From contig NZ_VCNI01000001.1 in NCBI RefSeq assembly GCF_005937185.1, positions 864,657-928,656 of the forward strand: a DNA stretch of 64,000 nt, written 5' to 3'. This stretch comes from Flagellimonas algicola (GTDB lineage Bacteria > Bacteroidota > Bacteroidia > Flavobacteriales > Flavobacteriaceae). Shown here one piece after another: positions 26,445 through 35,636 of the stretch (its first letter is position 1; every line of letters starts with the position of its first letter). Position numbers and translations under genes: made by a program. The notes under the pieces are model-generated. The model saw only the letters and a program-made list of their open reading frames with translations. It was not told the DNA's origin and ran no database searches.

Positions 26445-28025
26445 CTACATCATAGCTTGATCCGAAGTTTTGGAATGACCGACTCCAAAAGTTCTGGAAA
26501 ATAACCTTGAAAGCTGTTCAAAGGGTTTATGGCTAAACAAAATCAACAACATGATGGAACTTCTTTTGGCCGAGTATGCTGTGGGTAGAAGTTTTATCGT
26601 TTTTTTAGCCGTACTGGCATAAGCTGGATCATTAAGTCTATAAAAAGCAGGCAAATGTGATCCGAAAAACAGTTTTGTAGAAAACTTAAGATCCCTAATG
26701 TTAAAGTACTTGGGCCTACAGCCTACCAATTTGGACATGTCGTTCATAAAGTCATGATAGTTGACCAATGACTTGATGTTCACGCTATCTGAGAAAAACT
26801 TTTCATTGAAACGCCTATCCCTTTCTATACTATCCTTCATCTTTACAGCATCCGGAAGTTTTTTGTTTCCTGATAGCAGCAAGGCTATATAACGGGCTTG
26901 TATTTCCGAACATGCGGGAAGTCCTCCCTGAGTAGGTCTAGCCCAACCGATCAAGCTTATCCGCAATCCATGTTTTGGATGTATCATATGCTTGTAGAGA
27001 TTTCTTGGGTTTTCAAAGTCCATGCCCTCCTTCACATACTCAAATTTTGTTTCATAGCCTGTATTCAACACAAGAACATCAGCTTCGATGGTCTCACCAC
27101 CTTTGGTGACTATGCTATTCTTGGTTAAATAATCTATTTCGTCCCGAGTTATTTCCAATCGTCCATCAAGGATATCTTGAAGGAATACGTCACTCTTGGT
27201 TAGGAACTTACCCATGAAGGATTTTCTATCATAAACCCATTGTTGCACCAGTCTTTCCGTGGATCCAATATTTTTTCCAAACTTCAGATACTTCCATGCC
27301 ATGAATTTCATGAAATGATCCACGCCTTTCTTTCCCATGGAATTTAGACTGTGCGAAGTATAGGAATCACTGGTGTATCCGGCAGACCATCTAGGAACAA
27401 TGTTTGGAAATTCCCTTACTAGCACCCTACACGAGGTTGTTTGTGAAATTTCATGTATGATATCCGCTCCAGATTCACCTATTCCAATACAGACTACTTT
27501 TTTATCCTTAAACGAATCGCCATTCTTATATTCACTAGAATGAACAATCTCGCCTTCAAAATCGGATTGACCTTTGAACATTGGGGAGTAGGGAATGAAA
27601 TTGCTCCCTGTACAAATTACTATATGGTCGAATTTTTCTTTACGGACTTCACCGTGATGCTCCACTTCAACAACAACCGAATTTCCTTGAATATCAGTGC
27701 TAAGTACCTTATGGGCGTAGTGCAGGTATTTCTCTAAACTAAAATGCTGGATGTAGTCTTTTAAATACTCCCGATATTCCGACACCTTCCAAAACCTTCT
27801 TTCTTCCTTGGGATCAGGCATGAAATCAGAATAGGCCATAAAATAATTGGAAACTGTAAGCTCCAAGGAATCATAGGATCTACCTCCTTTATCTATGTCC
27901 CTAAAAGCTCCGCCAAAACTATCTTCGGCTTCATAGCATACTACTTCAATATTTTGCTTCAACAGCTCTTTTACTGCGACCAATCCGGAAGGGCCAGCTC
28001 CAATTACACAAACTTTCGTGCTCAT
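26445..28025 (-). CDS. Flavin-containing monooxygenase
   Basis: FAD/NADPH oxygenase of the FMO class. It has an N-terminal FAD motif VIGAGPSG (residues 8-14), the FMO fingerprint F156-x-G-x3-H162-x3-Y166 (FEGEIVHSSEY) and a second Rossmann motif VVCIGIGESGAD (about 178-188). The length (526) fits FMOs that oxidise soft nucleophiles (N or S) or carry out Baeyer-Villiger reactions. The substrate cannot be told from sequence. It is divergent from the BKACE-GNAT pair and upstream of a cupin, hinting at a small pathway. Confidence 0.85.
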   Translation of the reverse strand: MSTKVCVIGAGPSGLVAVKELLKQNIEVVCYEAEDSFGGAFRDIDKGGRSYDSLELTVSNYFMAYSDFMPDPKEERRFWKVSEYREYLKDYIQHFSLEKYLHYAHKVLSTDIQGNSVVVEVEHHGEVRKEKFDHIVICTGSNFIPYSPMFKGQSDFEGEIVHSSEYKNGDSFKDKKVVCIGIGESGADIIHEISQTTSCRVLVREFPNIVPRWSAGYTSDSYTSHSLNSMGKKGVDHFMKFMAWKYLKFGKNIGSTERLVQQWVYDRKSFMGKFLTKSDVFLQDILDGRLEITRDEIDYLTKNSIVTKGGETIEADVLVLNTGYETKFEYVKEGMDFENPRNLYKHMIHPKHGLRISLIGWARPTQGGLPACSEIQARYIALLLSGNKKLPDAVKMKDSIERDRRFNEKFFSDSVNIKSLVNYHDFMNDMSKLVGCRPKYFNIRDLKFSTKLFFGSHLPAFYRLNDPAYASTAKKTIKLLPTAYSAKRSSIMLLILFSHKPFEQLSRLFSRTFGVGHSKTSDQAMM

Positions 28026-28379
28026 TTTGGCAAAGGTTGATTAAGGTTAATTATCCATTGTAGCTGTTGAAAGTAATCAAGATTATAGTGCCTAAATAAA
28101 GAAATCGTTTAAAATCAATTATATACGGTAAAATATATTGGCTTTGCTTAAAAGGAAATCGCACTATACAGCCAGTTCTTTTCATTCATAATCTAGTAGC
28201 TTGATTAGGTTGCTCTTAAACAGCACGATGATGAGTCAAGAGGTGTTTCCATTATGGAATAGTATTAATTTTTTAGGCCCAAAAACGCTATATATCCCAA
28301 AAAATCAACGGCCAACCGATTTTCTATGTCATTTTCTAATCACCCTCTATATTTATAAGAATCCACATATATAAAAGCT
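28026..28379. other. 354-bp divergent spacer between FMO and BKACE genes
   Basis: AT-rich non-coding region that must carry two divergent promoters. TATATTTA near 28351 on + is a near match to the -7 consensus. I see no operator, repeat, leader frame or structured RNA that I can support. Confidence 0.4.
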
Positions 28380-29255
28380 ATGGATAGAAACTTAGTGATA
28401 AATTTTACACCAACCGGAATGATTCCTACCAAGGAAATGACCCCGCATGTTCCTGTGGTAGTACCCGAAATAGTTGATCAGGTTCTCGAAGCTTCAGAAC
28501 TGGGAATCACAATGGTGCATCTGCATGCCCGTGATGCAAAAACCGGAGTACCCACCTATAAAAAGGAAATATATGGTCAAATCATAGAAGGCATTAGAAA
28601 ATACAATCCAGAGTTGGTGATTTGTGTTTCCCTAAGTGGCCGGAATTTTTCTGAATTTGAGAAACGCTCGGAACCTTTGTTTTTAGAGGATTCTCTTAAA
28701 CCGGATATGGGAAGCTTGACTCTTAGTTCATTGAATTTTAATGCCACCGCAAGTACCAATTCCCCAGAAATGATACAAAAACTTGCCAAAGAGATGTTGG
28801 ACAAGGGAATTGTTCCAGAACTCGAAGCTTTCGATATAGGCATGATAAATTACGCAAAATATCTAGCGAAAAAAGGTTTGATCAAACCTCCTTATTACTT
28901 CAATCTAATTCTTGGCAATATAGCCTGTGCCCAGGCAAATCTATTAAATGCGGGTATTATGATAAATGATTTACCGGAGCAATCCTATTGGAGTTTGGCG
29001 GGAATTGGAAACGCCCAGTTGAAGATGAACTCTATTGGAATAGCTATGGATGGTGGTGTTCGTGTGGGAATTGAAGATAATATCTGGTATGATACCAAGC
29101 GTACCAAACTGGCTTCGAACAAGGATTTAATCCAAAGAATCCATACCCTTGCCCAAGCCAATGAAAGAAAAATAATGCCTCCATCTGAACTACGTCAGCA
29201 TCTGCAACTAGGTACTAAAGGCATATACGGTAGAACCTTAAATGAATTGACTTAA
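28380..29255 (+). CDS. BKACE family (DUF849) beta-keto acid cleavage enzyme
   Basis: Zinc-dependent enzyme that cleaves beta-keto acids with acetyl-CoA; 3-keto-5-aminohexanoate cleavage is the founding activity. The zinc histidines are H47 and H49 in MVHLHARDAKTG; the C-terminal MDGGVRVGIEDN and GIYGRTLNEL are characteristic. Length 291, complete. Family members act on varied beta-keto acids, including dehydrocarnitine, so the substrate is open. No lysine-fermentation or carnitine genes are near; the neighbours are a GNAT (stop and start abut) and a divergent FMO. Confidence 0.87.
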   Translation: MDRNLVINFTPTGMIPTKEMTPHVPVVVPEIVDQVLEASELGITMVHLHARDAKTGVPTYKKEIYGQIIEGIRKYNPELVICVSLSGRNFSEFEKRSEPLFLEDSLKPDMGSLTLSSLNFNATASTNSPEMIQKLAKEMLDKGIVPELEAFDIGMINYAKYLAKKGLIKPPYYFNLILGNIACAQANLLNAGIMINDLPEQSYWSLAGIGNAQLKMNSIGIAMDGGVRVGIEDNIWYDTKRTKLASNKDLIQRIHTLAQANERKIMPPSELRQHLQLGTKGIYGRTLNELT

Positions 29256-29873
29256 ATGGACACCAAGGAAAGTGGCAAGTATTACAAATATAAGTTGCTG
29301 TTCTCAAATATTAGGCATGGCTTATTTCTGCATATGTTGCAGAATTTTATGTCCAGATTGGGCTTGGACTTTGCACCATATTATTGGGTACAGGAAGATT
29401 TCAATGCATATAAGTCTCCTCAGATAAATGATGATAAAGAAAAATACACGATTAGTTTCTTATCCGACGAGGAAGTAAAATCTATGAAAAGGGGGTCTAT
29501 ACGAAAATTTAAAGGCACCAAATTAATAGGTCTAAAACATAATAATCAAATAGCAGCTTTTCACTGTGCGGAACAAAGGGATTTTGTTTTCAAGGGTAAA
29601 AAAATGAAACTGAAAAAAAACGAGGCCTATCTTCTCAACATGTACACTTTTCAGAATTACAGAGGAAAAAACCTTGCTCCTTATCTAAGGCATGCAACCT
29701 ATGATTTGCTTAAAGAAGAGGGAGTTGATACATTCTATAGTATATCTGATTATCTCAACAAGTCAACTCATAAATTCAAAAAAAAGCTTGGGGCAGAACC
29801 ATTACAGTTATACCTCTCCATAGCCTTATTAAAAAAATATCACAGAACCTTTTTACTAAAAACCTATAAGTAG
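29256..29873 (+). CDS. GNAT-like N-acyltransferase
   Basis: A 205-residue protein whose ATG directly follows the BKACE stop (TAAATG), implying coupled translation. The central part reads as a GNAT core: strands KLIGLKHNNQIAAFHC and EAYLLNMYTF, then YRGKNLAPYLRHATYDLL, which matches motif A with R-G-K-N-L-A as the acyl-CoA pyrophosphate loop. A basic N-terminal region of about 80 residues precedes it. The acceptor is unknown; coupling to BKACE, which makes acyl-CoA products, is suggestive. Confidence 0.68.
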   Translation: MDTKESGKYYKYKLLFSNIRHGLFLHMLQNFMSRLGLDFAPYYWVQEDFNAYKSPQINDDKEKYTISFLSDEEVKSMKRGSIRKFKGTKLIGLKHNNQIAAFHCAEQRDFVFKGKKMKLKKNEAYLLNMYTFQNYRGKNLAPYLRHATYDLLKEEGVDTFYSISDYLNKSTHKFKKKLGAEPLQLYLSIALLKKYHRTFLLKTYK

Positions 29874-29875
29874 GT

Positions 29876-31411
29876 TTACCCCAACCATCCTTCACGGTCA
29901 AGGCTTCTATATTGAATGGCTTCAGAGATATGACTGGAAGAGATTTCAATATTCCCCTCTAAATCTGCTATGGTTCGAGCCACCTTAAGAATACGGTCAT
30001 ACGCGCGAGCTGAAAGGTTTAAGCGCTCCATAGCACTCCGCAACAGCTCTTTGGTTTCCAGGGTCAACATGCAATGTTGCCTAATTTGTTTCGTATTCAT
30101 TTGGGCATTGTAGTGCACCGTTTCCAAATTTTGGAACCTCATTGTCTGAATGTCCCGAGCGTTCATAACCCGACGTCTAATTTCCAAACTGCTCTCCGCT
30201 TTTTGGTCGTTCGTCAGCTTTTCAAAAGGAACCGGGGCAACCTCAATATGAATATCAATCCTGTCCAGCAAGGGGCCCGATATTTTTCCCAAATAACGCT
30301 GCATTTCCATAGGAGATGAAACCACCGGAGCATCTGGATCATTGAAATAACCTCCAGGGCTTGGGTTCATACTTGCCACTAACATAAAACTGCTGGGGTA
30401 GGTTACCGTGAATTTAGCCCGTGCAATGGTAACCTCTCTATCTTCCATGGGTTGTCGCATTACTTCGAGTACCCTTCGTTCAAATTCTGGTAGTTCATCC
30501 AAAAAAAGTACCCCATTGTGCGAAAGGGAAATCTCTCCCGGTTGGGGGTAGCTCCCTCCTCCTACCAAAGCTGCACTGCTTATGGTATGATGCGGATTTC
30601 GAAAGGGTCTATGGCTCATCAAACCAGAATTTTTTACTTTGCCCACAACACTATGTATTTTGGTGGTTTCCAATGCTTCTTGAAGGGTCATGGGAGGCAA
30701 AATTGAAGGTAGTCTTTTGGCTAACATTGTTTTTCCAGAACCCGGAGGTCCAATCAATATAATGTTGTGCCCTCCTGCGGCCGCAATCTCCATACAACGT
30801 TTGATACTTTCCTGCCCTTTAACATCAGAAAAATCATATTCAGGATAATCCAAATTTTGATAAAACTCCTTTTGCGGATCCAATTCCGTTTGCTTTAAAC
30901 ATTTTCCGGAATGGAAATGATCTATAACCTCCTGGATACTGCTAACCCCATAAACCTCCAAACCGTCCACAACGGCTGCCTCCTTGGCGTTTTCATTGGG
31001 TAGGATAAATCCTTTAAAACCTTCTTCCTTGGCTTTAATGGCAATAGGAAGTGCTCCTTTTATAGGATTAACCGTGCCGTCCAGGGACAACTCGCCCATT
31101 ATGAGGTACTCGTCAATATCAGTTGCTTTGATCTGGCTGGAAGCCACAAGGATTCCCAATGCCAGAGTAAGGTCATACGCTGAACCTTCTTTACGCAAAT
31201 CTGCCGGGGCCATGTTTATGGTAATTTTCTTTCCGGGTATGCGATAACCATTGTTTTGCAATGCGGCTGCAATACGATAATTGCTTTCCTTAATGGCGTT
31301 ATCTGGTAAACCTACCAAATGATACCCTACTCCTTGATCTACATTGACTTCTACAATAATGGTTTGGGCCTCTACCCCAAATATGGCGCTGCCGAATATT
31401 TTTATAAGCAT
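29876..31411 (-). CDS. YifB/ComM family Mg-chelatase-like AAA+ ATPase
   Basis: A 511-residue protein with an N-terminal Lon-like (ChlI) domain (IIVEVNVDQGVGYHLVGLPD), a Walker A GPPGSGKTML, a Walker B GVLFLDELPEF, and the C-terminal Mg-chelatase domain with LSARAYDRILKVARTIADL. ComM homologues act as hexameric helicases that promote branch migration during natural transformation. Full length. It is convergent with the GNAT gene, with 2 bp between stops. Confidence 0.93.
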   Translation of the reverse strand: MLIKIFGSAIFGVEAQTIIVEVNVDQGVGYHLVGLPDNAIKESNYRIAAALQNNGYRIPGKKITINMAPADLRKEGSAYDLTLALGILVASSQIKATDIDEYLIMGELSLDGTVNPIKGALPIAIKAKEEGFKGFILPNENAKEAAVVDGLEVYGVSSIQEVIDHFHSGKCLKQTELDPQKEFYQNLDYPEYDFSDVKGQESIKRCMEIAAAGGHNIILIGPPGSGKTMLAKRLPSILPPMTLQEALETTKIHSVVGKVKNSGLMSHRPFRNPHHTISSAALVGGGSYPQPGEISLSHNGVLFLDELPEFERRVLEVMRQPMEDREVTIARAKFTVTYPSSFMLVASMNPSPGGYFNDPDAPVVSSPMEMQRYLGKISGPLLDRIDIHIEVAPVPFEKLTNDQKAESSLEIRRRVMNARDIQTMRFQNLETVHYNAQMNTKQIRQHCMLTLETKELLRSAMERLNLSARAYDRILKVARTIADLEGNIEISSSHISEAIQYRSLDREGWLG

Positions 31412-31461
31412 AGTTCTCTATCAGAGCTTTTGTTGCTCTATGCCTACAAAATAGAAAGGAC

Positions 31462-33225
31462 CTACTTAACTGTGAACTCCCGTTTGACGGATACCGGGTT
31501 TCCAATTGACGAAAAGCCCTCTAGGATCAACTGATAGGTTCCCGGGACATCAGAAGTGTATATAACAATCTCTTCAGAACCCTGGGATAAATCCAATTCC
31601 GGCTCCCATAAAAGTTGGTGTCTAAAGTCCGGAACACGGTTCTGCAAATCGCTGGTATTATATGCTTGCTTGAAGTGGTCTTTGCGGACCTGGGGCTTGA
31701 ACAAATCAACATTGACAATGTGAGGTGTAAAAAAGTCATTATAAAAGCCCCCTTCAATAGTTTTAAAATGAAGCACCCCTTGAAATACATGTGGACCCAA
31801 TATCACCTTGTCACGGGAAAATTCAATACTATGGATCTTTTTGGCACTGTAGTCCATGAAATCCTCGTGTTTTTTGATGAAAAGTCCGTCCACAAATACC
31901 ATGGGCAAAAGTGCCAAGTCCGTAAACCCCTCTTCTGGCCTGATTTCAAAAGCACGGTCACCATTCTGGAGTCTCCTAACGGATAATTGATCCACAACCT
32001 CAACAATGGTCTCCTCTATAGTATTGAAGCGGGTGTAATCATCCAAGTTGTAGTTCACAGTAAACTTGCGATAGTAAGGTGGTTCATGGCTGGCAGGAAT
32101 AACGGAATCGGATTTCACCTCCCTAAAACCATTTTCTATCTGATTCTGGATACTTTTTTGAAGAATGTAATCTTCCATGGCTTTGGAAATCTTGAAATCA
32201 TCAACTTGAATTCCAGAGTACTTTTTCGGTGCCTCATCCATCACGATTTCGTAAACATCCCAATTATCAGCCAAAATCTGCAAAGCCGCAGTTACGTTGC
32301 TGTACTCCTGGTCAAAAAGGAATCTAAACTTACCGGTTTCATTTGTTGACGCAACTTTAAATAGATACCTATCCCCTGGCAGTGAAATGGAAACCCTCAC
32401 ATCTTCTGCAGGTTCCTTGGTTTCTTTGTTAATGATGGTTCCTGAAACTACTTCTCCTCTAAGTTCCGGTAAATTCACTTTTTGGGAATTTACACCTGTA
32501 TTGGAACCTCCATTCAAATAGCGTTTCACAAATTCCACCGCACTCATTTTTTGCGGGACAGGAAAATCTTCCTGTTTTCTAACAGAAATAGAATAATTCC
32601 CTTTTTTTGTTTCGGTGTTACCCGCATCGACACGTATAATCAATTTCTCCCGGAGTCCAAACTCACTTTTGTCCAAAGTAACCTTGACCGCATCCTCAGT
32701 ACTTGTAATTGTTTCGGCCATAACCTTTGGAGTTTGAACCATCATGACATGCTGGGATGAATCAGGTACTACATCCAAATAAGATTCCGGAACTGGCTGG
32801 TAAGGATTAATGATATGGACATCGGATTGAAAGTAAGAATCTGTACCAAAATTCTGCATCCATTGGGAGTAACCCAATAGTTTATAACTGCCCGTCGGGA
32901 TTGAGGTCGGGACAAAAAAGTCTCCATATCCCGCACCATCATCAAGCCTAATCTTATGGGTGAATACCAACTCGCCATCATGATCCACCAAGGCCACATA
33001 GGCTATTTTACTAATATTGGTGAGTTGCCTCCCTTGAGTTTCCAAACAGTATATTTTATAGCGTAAGTATTCACCTGAGAATAAAAGTGATTCGTTGGTT
33101 TGCACAAACACTTTTTCTTGGGGAACGTTTTTCAACCTTTCTCCTTGAACTGTTGAGTTTGAGGTTTGGGCAAAACCAGATAACGCAAATACGCTTAACA
33201 ACAATGTGATGATATTGTATTTCAT
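31462..33225 (-). CDS. Exported protein with MG2-like domain and plug-like C-terminus
   Basis: 587 residues with a signal peptide (MKYNIITLLLSVFALSGFA). The N-terminal part (EKVFVQTNESLLFSGEYLRYKIYC, in two segments, then PTGSYKLLGYSQWMQNFG) resembles the MG2-like beta domains that Bacteroidota place in exported macroglobulin-like proteins. A carboxypeptidase-regulatory-like domain lies at about 250-330. Residues 444-490 (FVDGLFI, IHSIEFSRDKVILG, GVLHFKT) resemble the TonB-receptor plug, but no barrel follows. It is the last gene of the operon with four DUF4249 lipoproteins and a TBDR; a periplasmic partner role is inferred. Confidence 0.6.
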   Translation of the reverse strand: MKYNIITLLLSVFALSGFAQTSNSTVQGERLKNVPQEKVFVQTNESLLFSGEYLRYKIYCLETQGRQLTNISKIAYVALVDHDGELVFTHKIRLDDGAGYGDFFVPTSIPTGSYKLLGYSQWMQNFGTDSYFQSDVHIINPYQPVPESYLDVVPDSSQHVMMVQTPKVMAETITSTEDAVKVTLDKSEFGLREKLIIRVDAGNTETKKGNYSISVRKQEDFPVPQKMSAVEFVKRYLNGGSNTGVNSQKVNLPELRGEVVSGTIINKETKEPAEDVRVSISLPGDRYLFKVASTNETGKFRFLFDQEYSNVTAALQILADNWDVYEIVMDEAPKKYSGIQVDDFKISKAMEDYILQKSIQNQIENGFREVKSDSVIPASHEPPYYRKFTVNYNLDDYTRFNTIEETIVEVVDQLSVRRLQNGDRAFEIRPEEGFTDLALLPMVFVDGLFIKKHEDFMDYSAKKIHSIEFSRDKVILGPHVFQGVLHFKTIEGGFYNDFFTPHIVNVDLFKPQVRKDHFKQAYNTSDLQNRVPDFRHQLLWEPELDLSQGSEEIVIYTSDVPGTYQLILEGFSSIGNPVSVKREFTVK

Positions 33226-33234
33226 AATAATATT

Positions 33235-34422
33235 TTATTCAATCCAAAAATCTGGCACTTCTGAAGTACCTAGTACTGTGCAGTCCCCACATACCTGAGG
33301 GACAGTTATATAAGGTCCCGACCCCAAGCCCGAACCAATGTAATTGTCATCTATATATTTCACCCAATCCCACCTCACCAAATCAATCAAGCCAATAGTC
33401 GGAGTATTGAACTGACAAGGATCTACATAAGGAGGTAAATCTTCCATGGGATAAAAATCCGAATAGTTAAAAAAGATTCTTTTTTCATCCACATTTACCA
33501 CATCAAAATAACCTAAAACTTTTTCATTGCTGCTATTTTCGGAAAAGACATTGCCTTCCAAAAATCCAGGTTGCGATTCGGAAAACAAACTTTCATTCGT
33601 TGAAAACTCATTTAGCGTTTCAAAGAAAGCATGTGCTTGTATAGATAAAGAGTATTGCCTAACCAAAATGCTGTATCTGTGACTGATGATATAGTCATTG
33701 CTTGGAATAAACCGAACCAATATGTTTTCTGCATTGTCCCCATCAAGATCTTCGGTGTCCGCAAGAATTATTCTGTTGGAATCAAAGGTTGCATAGCATA
33801 TCCTTTCATCCAGTGATCTTGGTACCTTTATTATGTTTGGCGGAGTACTCTCCACAACTTCCAATTCCACTGGATCCCAAAATGGGGCTATTATCTTGTA
33901 GGTTTCCTCATATTCATATCTGTAAAATCCAGATGCCGTACCAGCTGCAACCGAGGCATTAACAAAAATTCCCATTCCGTCCTCCCCAAGGTCATTGGTA
34001 AAACGTTTGGCATAAACACTGTCCAACTTTGCCACTTCTGGCAAACCCATAGCCGTGGAACTATAAGATTTCCCATCTTGGGTTTCAACTGCCAATTGAT
34101 ATGTTAGTTGAGGTAAGGCAGCAAAGGAGGTATTTGAAACGTACGTTCCCTGGTCCTGCTCTTGAAAAGGGAACTCCTGTCCATCACTTGAAATCACGGA
34201 AACAGTTGCACCAGATTCCATTTCGATTTCCTCATCCTGAATCCTATAGGTTCTTGACAATAGTACCTCCTGAGGCTTAAACTCATCAGTAATGGTGGCC
34301 TCTATGACCAAGGTGCTCTCAAAATCTATAAACTCTGCATTGAACTCCTCTATGCATCCGTAATTTGGAAGCATCAATAAGACTATACAAGGGGTTATAT
34401 ATACAGGTTTTCCAATCATCAT
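33235..34422 (-). CDS. DUF4249 lipoprotein, copy 4
   Basis: Surface lipoprotein family usually encoded beside a TonB-dependent receptor. I start at the ATG overlapping the previous stop (ATGA), giving 395 residues; an in-frame TTG 9 bp upstream is less likely. C23 in this form (PNYGC) follows a hydrophobic stretch; the residues before it are less canonical than in the other copies. Family segments shared with the paralogues: LVIEATITDEFKPQEVLLSR, EETYKIIAPFW, NDYIISHRYSILVRQY, SQPGFLEGNVFS and the C-terminal CGDC-x8-PDFWIE. The function of DUF4249 is not established. Confidence 0.85.
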   Translation of the reverse strand: MMIGKPVYITPCIVLLMLPNYGCIEEFNAEFIDFESTLVIEATITDEFKPQEVLLSRTYRIQDEEIEMESGATVSVISSDGQEFPFQEQDQGTYVSNTSFAALPQLTYQLAVETQDGKSYSSTAMGLPEVAKLDSVYAKRFTNDLGEDGMGIFVNASVAAGTASGFYRYEYEETYKIIAPFWDPVELEVVESTPPNIIKVPRSLDERICYATFDSNRIILADTEDLDGDNAENILVRFIPSNDYIISHRYSILVRQYSLSIQAHAFFETLNEFSTNESLFSESQPGFLEGNVFSENSSNEKVLGYFDVVNVDEKRIFFNYSDFYPMEDLPPYVDPCQFNTPTIGLIDLVRWDWVKYIDDNYIGSGLGSGPYITVPQVCGDCTVLGTSEVPDFWIE

Positions 34423-35621
34423 TCTATCCAAAAATCAGGTAATTCCGTGGTTCCCAATTCCCTGCAATCCCCACAAATCCTGGGAGCAATTTGAAAAGGC
34501 CCTTCACCCAAAGCAGGTGGACTATTGTCTGCTACATAAACTCCCAAACCACTTTCAATAATGGGCCGTAATACGCAGGTTCCTCCTTGTGAAACCAACG
34601 GGGGAGCGCTTGGTCTACAGTTTTCTACATAAGGAGGTAGTGGTTCTCCTGGGTAAAAATCATTGAAATTAAAAAACAATCTTTTTTCATCTACCGAGAC
34701 CACGTCAAAAAATCCAATGACTGTTTCCTCCTCCGTTTCTTTTGAAAACACATTGCCCTCCAAAAATCCGGGTTGGGTTTGTGAAAACAAACTTTCCGAT
34801 CCGGAAAGCTCATTCAGTGTCTCAAAAAAAGTATAAGCAGCATTGGATTGCACATATTGCCTTACCAAGATACTGTACCTGTGCGAAATAATATAATTGT
34901 CCCTACTAATAAACCGAACCATAAAGTTGCTCACCCTATCCTCTTCCAAATCCTCGGTGGAAGTAAGAATTATTTCATTGGAAAAGTCCGTTGCGTAGCA
35001 GATTTCCTCATCCGTGGTATTGGGAACCTTAATCACATTACATCCACCTGCTGCATCACCTATAAGTGAAATTGGGGACCAAGTAGGAGCTATTACCCGA
35101 TAGGTCTCTATGTACTCGTAGCGGTAGTTTTTAGAACTTCCGGTAGAATCATAACTATCCACAAAAATACCCATCCCGTCTTCGCCAAAATCGTTGGTTA
35201 TTCGTTCTGCCTTAACCTCGTCCAACGATGTGGTAGCAGTCAGTTGGGTCATACGGGAACCGTAGGTTCTTCCGTCATCGGTGGTGATATCCAGTTGGTA
35301 CTCAACCCCGGCCTGGGCCGCGAATGCCTCTTCGGAAATATAGACCCCGTCACCAGAATCTTGAAACGCGATGGTGTTTCCATTGGCCATCAACCTCACC
35401 GTGGCATTGGACTCCGCTATGGGTCCATCAGCTTCAAATTCATAGGTTCTTGAAAGTATTACCTGCTGATTCCTTAACTCATTGGTAATGGTGGCCTCTA
35501 TGACCAATGCGCTTTGAAAATCTACAAATTCACCATCAAAAGGCTCTATACAACCATACAGGATTAAGGCCGAAAAGCTTACGGCAAAAAAATATTTTAT
35601 ATGAGACAAAACGCTCTTCAT
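34419..35621 (-). CDS. DUF4249 lipoprotein, copy 3
   Basis: 400 residues with a lipobox ILYGC (C24). It shares ALVIEATITNEL, FGEDGMGIFVDSYD, RYEYIETYRVIAPTW, RDNYIISHRYSILVRQY and the tail CGDC-x8-PDFWIE with its neighbours. An internal insert with extra cysteines (CRPSAPPLVSQGGTC) is shared with copies 1 and 2 and is shorter in copy 4. It lies 15 bp after copy 2 and overlaps copy 4 by 4 bp, so it is part of one transcript. Confidence 0.87.
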   Translation of the reverse strand: MKSVLSHIKYFFAVSFSALILYGCIEPFDGEFVDFQSALVIEATITNELRNQQVILSRTYEFEADGPIAESNATVRLMANGNTIAFQDSGDGVYISEEAFAAQAGVEYQLDITTDDGRTYGSRMTQLTATTSLDEVKAERITNDFGEDGMGIFVDSYDSTGSSKNYRYEYIETYRVIAPTWSPISLIGDAAGGCNVIKVPNTTDEEICYATDFSNEIILTSTEDLEEDRVSNFMVRFISRDNYIISHRYSILVRQYVQSNAAYTFFETLNELSGSESLFSQTQPGFLEGNVFSKETEEETVIGFFDVVSVDEKRLFFNFNDFYPGEPLPPYVENCRPSAPPLVSQGGTCVLRPIIESGLGVYVADNSPPALGEGPFQIAPRICGDCRELGTTELPDFWIE

Positions 35622-35636
35622 TTCTTGCTTATCCAG

